Source: Collinsella sp. TM09-10AT
GTDB lineage: Bacteria; Actinomycetota; Coriobacteriia; Coriobacteriales; Coriobacteriaceae
Reading direction: 5' to 3'
DNA: 64,000 nucleotides
Assembly (NCBI RefSeq): GCF_003436275.1
Contig: NZ_QSOP01000013.1
Span: 1 to 64,000, forward strand
Shown here: positions 7,682-15,728 of the stretch, piece after piece
Position numbering within the stretch: position 1 is the stretch's first letter
How the letters are laid out: every line of letters starts with the position of its first letter
Translations under genes and position numbers: made by a program
The notes under the pieces: model-generated
Told to the model about the DNA's origin: nothing
What the model saw: the letters and a program-made list of their open reading frames with translations, nothing else
Database searches by the model: none

Positions 7682-8593
7682 CTACGAACGCGCCGCGACC
7701 AGCAGCTCTGCCGTCGCCGCCCAACCGTCGACAATTTTGCCGCGCGTAACGAAAGCGTTCTCGCAAGCAGCCAGGAACTCGGGCGCGCCGGCGCTCGTCA
7801 GGCCATTCTCGACCAGACAGAACGTGCCCACGTGATCGGCCATGTAGAAGTCGGACTCGGAGTCGCCGAGCGCGAGCGTCTCCTCGCGCTCGATCCCCAG
7901 GTGCTCGCAGAAGCGCGCAATGGCGACGCCTTTGTTGAGACCCGCGGGGTTGATGTTGAACGCGCGACCGTCCTCGACGCGATCGAGCTCGAGCGTCGTC
8001 GGCTTGGACAGATGCGTCAGGTGACCGTTACAGGCCCACACCAGGCCGCAGCCGGCCTCGTCGAGGATGGCCTGGACCTCATCGTCGGGCACATCGCCGC
8101 GCATGCCGACGGTGACCTCGCGGTACTTGTAGCCGGTCGACATGTCGTTGTGATACTCGATCTTGTGCGGCCAGCGGGCGAGGATCTTCTCGCACACGCC
8201 GGTCTGCTCGATCACCTGGTGCGGAGTAAGGCCGCAAACGGGGTCGTAAGGCATGTCGCCAGTCAGATACTCCCAATCGTTGGCTTTGAGGTCGTACATG
8301 ACCAGGCCGCCCATCTCACCAATGTAAGAGTTGAGGCCGAGCACGCGCGCGTCCTCGTGGATCATGGTACGGTTGCGGCCCGAGGTGGGAACCACCTGAA
8401 TACCAGCGCGGGCAAGTGCCACGACGGCCTCGACGAGTTTGGTCGAGGGGTTGCCGTCGTTGTCGCACAGCACGCACGAGCCGGGTGCGAGCATCGTGGC
8501 ATCCAGGTCGGTAAAGACGTACTTGACCTTGGCCAAGCGCTCGCGCATCTCGCCCGAAAGCTCGGCAACGGTCGGCAGGGTGTTGTGGGACAT
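7682..8593 (-). CDS. HAD-superfamily (class IIB) hydrolase
   Basis: Predicted cytosolic phosphatase of the Cof/mannosyl-3-phosphoglycerate phosphatase type. The 303-residue protein has HAD motif I as VFTDLDATMLAP (nucleophile Asp and the second Asp), motif II in VVPTSGRNRTM, and motif IV in LALGDSESDFYMADHVG. A class IIB cap fills the middle. The start at 8593 has GGAG five bases ahead; an earlier in-frame ATG at 8635 has no such site. Substrate cannot be told from sequence; placement between murE and murI makes a wall-related sugar or amino-sugar phosphate possible but unproven. Confidence 0.85.
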   Translation of the reverse strand: MSHNTLPTVAELSGEMRERLAKVKYVFTDLDATMLAPGSCVLCDNDGNPSTKLVEAVVALARAGIQVVPTSGRNRTMIHEDARVLGLNSYIGEMGGLVMYDLKANDWEYLTGDMPYDPVCGLTPHQVIEQTGVCEKILARWPHKIEYHNDMSTGYKYREVTVGMRGDVPDDEVQAILDEAGCGLVWACNGHLTHLSKPTTLELDRVEDGRAFNINPAGLNKGVAIARFCEHLGIEREETLALGDSESDFYMADHVGTFCLVENGLTSAGAPEFLAACENAFVTRGKIVDGWAATAELLVAARS

Positions 8594-8700
8594 GGTTACT
8601 CCGTTTACGTAGAAGGGTTTGGACTTGGACGGCATGTTTTGATTGAGGGAACACGCTTATGGCGACAGCGCACTCAGGGCGCCGCCGCCATCATGGTTCA

Positions 8701-10263
8701 TTAGTCAAACTGGGTAACATCGATCAGGCGATTGGCCAACGAAAGGTCGCTCTCGATAGGCACGAACTCGTCACCCACGTGCATGAGCTCCTCGTCACCC
8801 TTTGCCAGCAGCAAGACAATGGTGGGAGCATTGGGGCTGACGTACTCCTCGCGCGCCGCCTTGAACGCCGCATGCACAGCGGCTTCGCGATCGAGGATGA
8901 TCTCGTTCGGCGTATCGTCGGGAACATGCTCGGCAAGCTCGCGACAGACCTTCATCGGGTCCTCGTGAGCCGGGTCCTCGTTGGCAAAGATCATCAGGTC
9001 GGAATATGGTGCGGCCTCGCGCGGAAGCTGCTCGCGGCGCTCCTGCGCCTTGCCGCCGGCAGCGCCAAACACTGCAATGACTGGACTAGTGGGAAACGCG
9101 CGCTTGACCGACGAGAAAAGCGAACGGAACGAAAGCTGGTTGTGCGCATAGTCAACGACGCAGATCACGCGGCCGTCCTTCGACTCCACGACCTCCATAC
9201 GGCCCGGCACACGCAGTTTGGAGAGGCCCTTCTTGATGGCATCGATACCGATGCCGATCTCGTGCGCAGCGGCGATAGCGACCAGCGCGTTTTCCACGTT
9301 AAAGTCGCCCGCGATGCCCAGCAGGACCTTCTCCCCCGCCTCGGACTCGTCGGCACACAGGCCATGCAGGTTAAACTCGATGTTAAAGCCGACCATGCGC
9401 ACATCGCTCGCCCACAGGCTTGCCTCGGGATGCTCGACGCCAACGGTCACCAAGCGCTCGGCCGTCGACGCTGCCTCCAACACACGGTCAACCTCTTCGG
9501 TGCCCAGATTCACCACGGCGGTCTTCGCCTGGTCAAAGATCCTGAGTTTGCTCTCAAAATAATCCTCAAACGTGGGGTGTTCGATCGGCGAGATGTGGTC
9601 ACGGCCGATGTTGAGGAAGCACGCCACGTCAAACGGCAGATTCTCGACGCGTTGGTACTTGAGTGCCTGGCTCGAGACCTCCATGACCATGGACTGGCGA
9701 CCGGACTCACGGCAGTTGGCGATATGGCGCCAGACCTCGGGGGCCTCGGGCGTAGTATTGGTGCTCTCGTAGCACTCGATGCCATCGTCGGTACTCACCG
9801 AGCCGATCATGCCGCAGGACTCGCCCGCCGCTTTGATAATCGACTGGAGCATAAAAGCGGCCGTGGTCTTTCCCTTGGTGCCGGTGATGCCCACGATCTT
9901 GACGTCGTGGTCGGGACGGTCGTAGACCTCCGGCGGCAACAGGGCCATGGCCGTGCGAACGCTATCAACAACCAGCATCGCAGCACCGCTCTCCTGCGCC
10001 AGCGGCTCCAGAGACTCGACCAGCGACTCCTCGCACACAAATGCGACGGCGCCCGCATCGAGCGCCATGCTCAAAAACGCGGGCTTAAAGGCAACACCTT
10101 TGCAAAAGAACACGTCACCTGCCGAGACCGCACGCGAATCAAACGAGCAGCCGGTCACGGCACGCTCGTCAACCTGCTCTGATGCGCGCAGCTCGCCGCA
10201 CACATCGAGAAGCTTGGCAAGCGTATCGACCGTGGTCACGGTCGCGGAATCCGAATGGTGCAT
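8701..10263 (-). CDS. murE: UDP-N-acetylmuramoyl-tripeptide synthetase MurE
   Basis: Adds the third, diamino residue to UDP-MurNAc-L-Ala-D-Glu in the cytosol. The 520-residue protein has the Mur-ligase P-loop GITGTKGKTTAAFML (near residue 128), TTPEAPEVW, the carbamylated-Lys region, MVMEVSSQALKYQRV and NIGRDHISPIEHP. The specificity loop reads EDPAHEDP: meso-diaminopimelate enzymes carry DNPR here, whereas lysine-type enzymes carry DNPA, so the substrate is probably lysine or ornithine rather than DAP. An AAAGG site precedes the ATG at 10263. Confidence 0.93.
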   Translation of the reverse strand: MHHSDSATVTTVDTLAKLLDVCGELRASEQVDERAVTGCSFDSRAVSAGDVFFCKGVAFKPAFLSMALDAGAVAFVCEESLVESLEPLAQESGAAMLVVDSVRTAMALLPPEVYDRPDHDVKIVGITGTKGKTTAAFMLQSIIKAAGESCGMIGSVSTDDGIECYESTNTTPEAPEVWRHIANCRESGRQSMVMEVSSQALKYQRVENLPFDVACFLNIGRDHISPIEHPTFEDYFESKLRIFDQAKTAVVNLGTEEVDRVLEAASTAERLVTVGVEHPEASLWASDVRMVGFNIEFNLHGLCADESEAGEKVLLGIAGDFNVENALVAIAAAHEIGIGIDAIKKGLSKLRVPGRMEVVESKDGRVICVVDYAHNQLSFRSLFSSVKRAFPTSPVIAVFGAAGGKAQERREQLPREAAPYSDLMIFANEDPAHEDPMKVCRELAEHVPDDTPNEIILDREAAVHAAFKAAREEYVSPNAPTIVLLLAKGDEELMHVGDEFVPIESDLSLANRLIDVTQFD

Positions 10264-10325
10264 CTTTCGCCTTTCTCAGCCATTTGGCAGGGACGGTTTT
10301 TATAGTAACTGAAACGCACCCACGC

Positions 10326-10350
10326 AAAAACGGCTCCCGGAGGAGCCGTT
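10326..10350 (-). terminator. Intrinsic terminator of asnB
   Basis: Perfect 9-bp stem AACGGCTCC/GGAGCCGTT (10329-10337 with 10342-10350) followed by a T run on the minus strand, between asnB and murE. A degenerate piece resembling the CCTGTCCC repeat family (TTTGGCAGGGACGG) lies just beyond it, near 10283. Confidence 0.85.
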
Positions 10351-10375
10351 ACGCGCAGGCGTTCGTAAGCCGAGG

Positions 10376-12256
10376 CTAGGCAGCCTGAACAGCGGGCTGG
10401 TCCTCGTCGATAAAGAAGCGCTTGTACCACACCAGGAACACGAGCGGCGTATAGATCTTGCGCTGGAAATCGCCCTTGCCCGCAAAGTGCAGATCGAGCA
10501 GGTGCATGAGCTCGTCGGTATCGAAGAACTCGCTTGCCCACGGCGCGGTGAAGTACTCCTTGACATAGTCGTACCACTTTTGCTCGCGCAGCCAGTAGAC
10601 AATGGGCACCGGGAAGCCCACCTTGGGACGGGTGGCCCACTCATCGGGCAGCGACTTGTTGGCAGCGTGGCGGAGTACTTGTTTGTTGCCGTTCTCGTTG
10701 ATGCGGTAGCGGTCGGGAATGTGCTCGGCGAACTCCATGACTTTGCGGTCCAGGAAGGGCACGCGCAGCTCCAGCGAGTGCGCCATGCACATCTTGTCGG
10801 CCTTGAGCAGAATGTCGCCCGGGAGCCACATGTTCATGTCCAGGTACTGCTTCTTGACCAGCTCGGGCTGACCCTTCACGCGCGCATAGATGGGAGCGGC
10901 AAGCTCGAAGGCGCCATCGCCGGTGTTGTACTCGGGCTTGAGCACGCCGTCGACCTCGCGCTCCGGCCATACCAGAGCCTGTCCCAGGAACGACTTCTCG
11001 GGGATCTCGGCACCCTTGACCAGGAAGTTATGTCCCTTGAAGTACGGCATATGCAACGCCAGGTTACCGAGCGCGCGACGGATGGGCAGCGGCACCATCT
11101 TTTTGTACTTGCGGACTGGGACCGTGTCCTCGTAGTAGGCGTAGCCGCCAAAGAGCTCGTCGGCGCCTTCGCCCGAAAGCACGACGGTGACGTCCTTGCG
11201 GGCCATCTCGGCCAAGAACCACAGCGGCACGGAAGACAGGTTGGACTGCGGCTCGTCCATGTGATACTGGATGTCCTCGAGCGCACCGAAGAACTCGTCG
11301 GCGGTAATCATCTTGCGAACGTTTTCGACGCCGAGCTTATCGGAAAGCTCCTTGGCGTAGTTAGTCTCGTTGAAATTCTTGTAATCGAAGCCCACCGAGA
11401 AGGTCTTGTCGGGCATGAGGCAAGCGGCGATGTAGCTGGAGTCGACGCCGCCGGAGAGGAACGACGCGACCTTGACGTCGGCGATGCGATGGGCCTCGAC
11501 GCTCTCGTGCACGACCTCGTCCAGCTCGTCGACGTACTCCTCGAACGGCTTCTCGACGGCAGAGTAATCGCAATCCCAGTAGCGCTCGATGTTCATCTTG
11601 CCGGTCGGGATATCGACGGTAAAGTAATGCGCCGGCGGCAGCTTGTAGACACCCTCGAAGAAGGTCTCCTCGGTTGCCGAATACTGCAGCGTCATGTACG
11701 GACGCAGGGCCTTTTTGTTGACCGCCTTGTGGAAGTGCGGGTAGTCCAGGAAGCTCTTGATCTCGGAACCGAAGAGCACGCCCGGAGCGCCGTCGCCCGC
11801 ATCGGCCATGGGATAGTAGTAGAGCGGCTTGATGCCAAAGATATCGCGGGCGCCAAAAAGCTTATTCTTCTTCTTGTCCCAGATGACGAAGGCGTACATA
11901 CCGCGCAAGCGATCGAGTACTGCCTCGCCCCACTCCTCGTAGCCGTGCAGGAGGCTCTCGGTGTCGGCGCCGCAGTGGAACTTGTAGCCCTTGGCCTCGA
12001 GCTCGGAACGGAGTTCTTGGAAGTTGTAGATCTCGCCGTTGAAGACAATGACGACGCTACCGTCCTCATTGGCCATGGGCTGAGCGCCGGCCTCGGTCAG
12101 GTCGAGGATCGACAAGCGGCGGAAGCCGAGGGCAACGCGGCCGTCGATAAACTGGCCGCCCATGTCGGGACCACGATGGACGATGCGGTCCATCATCTTG
12201 GTGAGCACCTCGGATTGGTTATCCGTCCCACCGACAAAACCGACAAAACCGCACAT
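10376..12256 (-). CDS. asnB: Asparagine synthetase (glutamine-hydrolysing)
   Basis: Converts aspartate to asparagine using ATP and glutamine ammonia. The 626-residue protein starts MCGFVGFVGG, placing the Ntn nucleophile Cys at residue 2 after removal of Met; the N-terminal glutaminase also shows RGPDMGG and FNGEIYN motifs. The synthetase domain has the PP-loop SFLSGGVDSSYIA near residue 265 and the VVLSGEGADELFGGYAYY block. Class AsnB1/B3 length. GAGGGG precedes the ATG. It is monocistronic by position, with a terminator after it. Members of this family sometimes act on wall peptides, but nothing here argues for that. Confidence 0.95.
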   Translation of the reverse strand: MCGFVGFVGGTDNQSEVLTKMMDRIVHRGPDMGGQFIDGRVALGFRRLSILDLTEAGAQPMANEDGSVVIVFNGEIYNFQELRSELEAKGYKFHCGADTESLLHGYEEWGEAVLDRLRGMYAFVIWDKKKNKLFGARDIFGIKPLYYYPMADAGDGAPGVLFGSEIKSFLDYPHFHKAVNKKALRPYMTLQYSATEETFFEGVYKLPPAHYFTVDIPTGKMNIERYWDCDYSAVEKPFEEYVDELDEVVHESVEAHRIADVKVASFLSGGVDSSYIAACLMPDKTFSVGFDYKNFNETNYAKELSDKLGVENVRKMITADEFFGALEDIQYHMDEPQSNLSSVPLWFLAEMARKDVTVVLSGEGADELFGGYAYYEDTVPVRKYKKMVPLPIRRALGNLALHMPYFKGHNFLVKGAEIPEKSFLGQALVWPEREVDGVLKPEYNTGDGAFELAAPIYARVKGQPELVKKQYLDMNMWLPGDILLKADKMCMAHSLELRVPFLDRKVMEFAEHIPDRYRINENGNKQVLRHAANKSLPDEWATRPKVGFPVPIVYWLREQKWYDYVKEYFTAPWASEFFDTDELMHLLDLHFAGKGDFQRKIYTPLVFLVWYKRFFIDEDQPAVQAA

Positions 12257-12424
12257 ATACTATCCCCTCTGCTGTTGCTGGGTATCAAATCGAATCAGTA
12301 GCTTTTGAGTATACCCGAGGGCGTAAAGAGGGGCGGAATGTTCAGGCAATCTCAACTGAATCAGCTCCGCGCCGACACGCGCCGGTTACCTTTAATGGAT
12401 ATGAGATGAATGAGGCGATTGTTT

Positions 12425-12433
12425 TGCTATACT
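12425..12433 (+). promoter_or_regulatory. Extended -10 element for tRNA-Val
   Basis: TGCTATACT lies 10 bases before the tRNA 5' end. A good -35 hexamer is not evident, which the extended -10 could compensate for. Confidence 0.5.
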
Positions 12434-12443
12434 CTCTCCGCAC

Positions 12444-12519
12444 GGGCGATTGGCGCAACGGTTAGCGCAGGTGCTTTACACGCACAAGGCTGGGGGTTCG
12501 AATCCCTCATCGCCCACCA
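12444..12519 (+). tRNA. tRNA-Val (anticodon TAC)
   Basis: Acceptor GGGCGAT pairs with ATCGCCC, the anticodon loop is TTTACAC (anticodon TAC), the T arm contains GGGGTTCGAATCCC, and CCA is encoded. Its last 18 bases reappear twice downstream at 184-185-base intervals. Confidence 0.97.
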
Positions 12520-12529
12520 TTGAATTGGA

Positions 12530-12560
12530 AACGGTCCTCGCAAGGGGACCGTTTTTGTTT
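12530..12560 (+). terminator. tRNA-Val terminator
   Basis: Stem AACGGTCC/GGACCGTT (12530-12537 with 12546-12553) running into TTTTTGTTT, 10 bases after the tRNA CCA. Confidence 0.85.
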
Positions 12561-12713
12561 GGGCCCAGCGCATGGGATTCGAACCCGACAGGGTGCGAAG
12601 CTGAGGAAACGCGAAGCGTTTTCCAGCGCAGCACGCGAGGGCCGCAGGCCCGAAGCGAAAGCGGGCGGCGTCAGCCGCACGCGACATCCCTCATCGCCCA
12701 CCACTGATTTGAT

Positions 12714-12744
12714 AGGCTCCCAGCTATGGGGGCCTTTCTTTTTT
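12714..12744 (+). terminator. Terminator-like hairpin in second tRNA-end unit
   Basis: AGGCTCCCA pairs with TGGGGGCCT and is followed by TTCTTTTTT. It follows the second copy of the tRNA 3' end. Confidence 0.7.
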
Positions 12745-12898
12745 GGGCCCATCGCGGGGGGATTCGAACCCGCAAGGGTGCGGAGCTGAGGAAACGCGAA
12801 GCGTTTTCCAGCGCAGCACGCGAGAAGCGGAGCGACGAAGCGAGAGCGGGCGGCGTCAGCCGCACGCGACATCCCTCATCGCCCACCACTGATTTGAT

Positions 12899-12929
12899 AG
12901 GCTCCCAGCAATGGGAGCCTTTCTTTTTT
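12899..12929 (+). terminator. Terminator-like hairpin in third tRNA-end unit
   Basis: Perfect AGGCTCCCA/TGGGAGCCT stem followed by TTCTTTTTT, after the third copy of the tRNA 3' end. Confidence 0.7.
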
Positions 12930-13000
12930 GGGCCCATTTCATGGGATTCGAACCCGCCAGCACGACTGTCACAAAGGCCGTGGCCAGAAAATGGCAAAAA

Positions 13001-13177
13001 TGAGTACTGCCACCTTGCTTACAACATATCAAAAGATAGTATTTGCTTAAGTTACGAAACATATGTCCATTATAAGGACTAGCAATTGGATCAAAATCGT
13101 GCATTCATCGCCATTTCGACTTGCCATCTGGTCTTATTAGTCCAAAATTGCTGCGACCAAATCGGTAACAGTACTCA
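13001..13177. repeat. Intergenic AT-rich element with inverted ends
   Basis: TGAGTACTG at 13001-13009 is inverted as CAGTACTCA at 13169-13177; a nearby A-rich flank is shared. The interior is markedly AT-richer than the surroundings and holds no supported gene. The remainder up to the argD stop (13178-13313) contains a small GCCTTAG/CTAAGGC hairpin near 13210-13230 and nothing else I can identify. Confidence 0.45.
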
Positions 13178-13313
13178 TATTTAATGTTATTTGACCAGCA
13201 GGTCTCCCCGCCTTAGCAAATCTAAGGCAAAACGGGCTCCAGACCGCTGAATCATGCCACATAGGGCACGTCCGCAGTCCGGAACCCGGTCAAAGTTAAG
13301 TTATTTCGCTGTG

Positions 13314-14597
13314 TTAGGCCAAAACGTCCGACAGGATCTCGATCAGACTGTCCACGTCGGCTTCCTCGCAGACGAGCGGCGGCAAGAAACGCAGCGTATG
13401 GGCACCCGTAGCGTTAATCACGGCACCAGCCCCCAATGCACGGGCCACAACGTCGTGTGCATCACCCACAGTATCGTCCAGATCGCAGCCGAGCATCAAG
13501 CCGCGGCCACGCACCTCGGTCACGTTCGGCAGCTTGGCGAGCTTTGCCTCCATATAGGCGCCTACCTTGGCAACATGGTCGGCATAATCGCCGTGCACGA
13601 GCGCGGAGAGCGTCGCGGCACACGCCGCGATGGCCAAGCAGCTACCGCCAAAGGTCGAGCCGTGGTCGCCCGGCTTAAACACGTCGGCAATCTCCTTCTT
13701 TGCCACGACGGCACCCATGGGCACGCCATCAGCAATGCCCTTGGCAAGGCTCATGATGTCGGGTTCCACGCCATAGGTTTGGAATGCAAACGGCTTGCCG
13801 GAGCGGAAGATGCCGCACTGGACCTCGTCGGCGATAAGCACGGCGCCCACTTCGTGTGCCAGGTCGCGCGCTGCCGCCATAAACTCCTCGGTCATGGGGT
13901 GCACGCCGCTCTCACCCTGGATCGGCTCGAGCATCACGGCACAAATTTCGCTCCCCAGCTGCTTAAAGATCGCACGCAGTTCATCGATATCGTTGGGCGT
14001 GCAGGCCACAAAGCCACCCGGCAGCGGGCGGAAACTATCCTGCAGCCAATCCTGCATGGTGGCGGCAATGGTCTCGAGCGTACGGCCGTGGAAGCCGCCG
14101 CGCATGCACACGATAGTGTTGCCGCCGTTACCGGCACGTTTGGCGTACAGGCGCGCGAGCTTCATCGAGCCCTCGTTGGCCTCAGCGCCGGAGTTGGCAA
14201 AGAAGGTCTCCCAAACCTGCTCATCCGCAGCCGGGGCACCAAGAGCAGCTGCCGTGGTCTCATCGCCGGCGGCAATGGCATCGGCAAGCACGCGCGCACC
14301 ATCTACGTCGTCGTTAGCAAGCTTGGACAGCAGCGCCGCGACCTGTCCGCGCTGCTCAATGTAGAAGTAATTGGAGACATGCATGAGCTTTTTGGTCTGT
14401 GCCTCGAGCGCCGAGAGCACGGCCGGGTCACCATGACCTAGGCTGCACACGCCGATGCCGGCAAGAAAGTCGAGGTACTCACGACCATCGTCGCCGGTGA
14501 GCTTCATGCCGTGACCCTCGACAAACTCGACCGGAGAGCGGCCAAAGGTATGCATAACGTAATGGGATTCAAGCGATTGCTGAGCTGCAAGTGACAT
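13314..14597 (-). CDS. argD: Acetylornithine aminotransferase
   Basis: PLP enzyme that converts N-acetylglutamate semialdehyde to N-acetylornithine. The 427-residue protein has the class III aminotransferase hallmarks: FFANSGAEANEGSMKLAR, the GGFHGRTLETIAAT segment, the cofactor Asp in LIADEVQCGIFRSG and the Schiff-base lysine in MSLAKGIADGVPMGA. AAAGG lies six bases before the ATG. Last gene of argC-argJ-argB-argD (70-base gap from argB). No clear terminator follows. Confidence 0.95.
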   Translation of the reverse strand: MSLAAQQSLESHYVMHTFGRSPVEFVEGHGMKLTGDDGREYLDFLAGIGVCSLGHGDPAVLSALEAQTKKLMHVSNYFYIEQRGQVAALLSKLANDDVDGARVLADAIAAGDETTAAALGAPAADEQVWETFFANSGAEANEGSMKLARLYAKRAGNGGNTIVCMRGGFHGRTLETIAATMQDWLQDSFRPLPGGFVACTPNDIDELRAIFKQLGSEICAVMLEPIQGESGVHPMTEEFMAAARDLAHEVGAVLIADEVQCGIFRSGKPFAFQTYGVEPDIMSLAKGIADGVPMGAVVAKKEIADVFKPGDHGSTFGGSCLAIAACAATLSALVHGDYADHVAKVGAYMEAKLAKLPNVTEVRGRGLMLGCDLDDTVGDAHDVVARALGAGAVINATGAHTLRFLPPLVCEEADVDSLIEILSDVLA

Positions 14598-14666
14598 GGG
14601 ATGCCTTTCGTTGAGCGCCGGACGGCGCAGGCCTATGGGTGCAGAAATGGGGCGGCTGCGGGTCAG

Positions 14667-15647
14667 TTAGACCGTCTGAAGCTTCTCGACCTCGTCGAGG
14701 TTCTCGGTCAGACGCGCAGCAAACGTCGAAAGCGGATGCGGATGCGTATCGAACTCGTAAGCCGTCTCGGTGGAATGGATCACGGTGCCGACGCCGGCAT
14801 CGGTCAGCAGCTCCAGCAGCAGCGAATGCGGCGTGGTGCCGTTGATGATGTGAGCGCGAAATACGCCGCCGGCAAGCGCATCGACGGCCGCGCGCAGCTT
14901 GGGAATCATGCCCTTATCGACCTCGCCGCCGTAGAGCATTTCGTTAACCTCGTCGAGTGTTAGGTTGGAGATGAGTGAGTCTTTATCGCTAAAGTCCTTG
15001 TACAGGCCGTCGACGTCGGTCAAAAAGATCGCCTTGTGCGCGTGGAGCGCTGCCGCAACGGCACCGGCGGCGGTATCGGCGTTGATGTTGAAGAAACCGC
15101 CGTCCTCCCCCGCCGCGACGGTAGCGATAACGGGGATGTACTCGCTATCGAGTAAGCGCTCGATATAGTCGGTGTTAACGTGCGTCACTTTGCCCACGCG
15201 ACCGAGCTCGGGATCGAGCGGCTCGGCGATGAGCGTGCCAGCATCGCTGCCCGACACGCCCACGGCCAGGTTGCCGTGGTGGTTGATGGCGGCAACCAGC
15301 TCCTGGTTAACCTTGCCGCCCAGCACCTCGCGCACGATATCCATAGTCGCCGGCGTGGTCACGCGCTGGCCGTTCTTAAACTCGACGGGGATGTCGTAGT
15401 GGCTCAGCGCCTCGTTGATGGCCTTGCCGCCACCGTGCACGATAACAGGGCGCATGCCGATGATCTTGAGCAGCACGATGTCGCTCATCACGTCGCGGCG
15501 CAGCTGCTCATCAACCATGGCGGCTCCGCCATATTTGATAACAACCGTCTTACCGGTCAGGTTCTTAATCCACGGCAGCGCTTCGAACAGCAGCTGCGCG
15601 GTTGCTTCGTTGGATTCGTTCGAACGACAATCGCGTGCGAATTTCAT
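14667..15647 (-). CDS. argB: Acetylglutamate kinase
   Basis: Phosphorylates N-acetylglutamate, the second step of arginine synthesis and usually the feedback-controlled one. The 326-residue protein has TVVIKYGGAAM (phosphate-binding Lys), RPVIVHGGGKAIN and the FLTDVDGLYKDF and INADTAAGAVAAAL motifs. I choose ATG at 15647, preceded by GAGG at six bases, over an ATG 60 bases upstream without one. About 25 residues follow the conserved end of the fold, a slightly long tail. It is 81 bases after argJ in the arg operon. Confidence 0.94.
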   Translation of the reverse strand: MKFARDCRSNESNEATAQLLFEALPWIKNLTGKTVVIKYGGAAMVDEQLRRDVMSDIVLLKIIGMRPVIVHGGGKAINEALSHYDIPVEFKNGQRVTTPATMDIVREVLGGKVNQELVAAINHHGNLAVGVSGSDAGTLIAEPLDPELGRVGKVTHVNTDYIERLLDSEYIPVIATVAAGEDGGFFNINADTAAGAVAAALHAHKAIFLTDVDGLYKDFSDKDSLISNLTLDEVNEMLYGGEVDKGMIPKLRAAVDALAGGVFRAHIINGTTPHSLLLELLTDAGVGTVIHSTETAYEFDTHPHPLSTFAARLTENLDEVEKLQTV

Positions 15648-15728
15648 AATCTGCCTCGTCTTTCGTATCGTTATCGCGCCGTGCTCCGCTGTCCGCAATC
15701 GCGGCAAGATGCGCAGCGTGCCTGGAAT

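Larger units (their letters stand above)
12502..12960 (+). repeat. Tandem units repeating the tRNA-Val 3' end
   Basis: ATCCCTCATCGCCCACCA occurs at 12502-12519 (inside the tRNA), 12686-12703 and 12871-12888. Each copy is followed by a T-tailed hairpin (12530-12560, 12714-12744, 12899-12929), then GGGCCCA, then GGGATTCGAACCC or a close form (a T-arm-like sequence on the opposite strand), then a GC-rich block of small hairpins (for example GGAAACGC-GAA-GCGTTTTCC) that leads into the next copy. The third unit breaks off after the T-arm-like motif near 12958. No protein in either strand here looks real. Possible origins are serial integration scars at a tRNA attachment site or local tandem duplication. 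Confidence 0.8.

Noticed and set aside
12740..12790. A second tRNA gene on the minus strand (T-arm-like GGGTTCGAATCCC)
   Set aside because: Only a T-arm-like piece is present; no acceptor, D or anticodon arm can be drawn.
12427..13104. Overlapping frames on both strands in the tRNA-end array
   Set aside because: They repeat one another because the DNA repeats; no ribosome binding sites and no family similarity.
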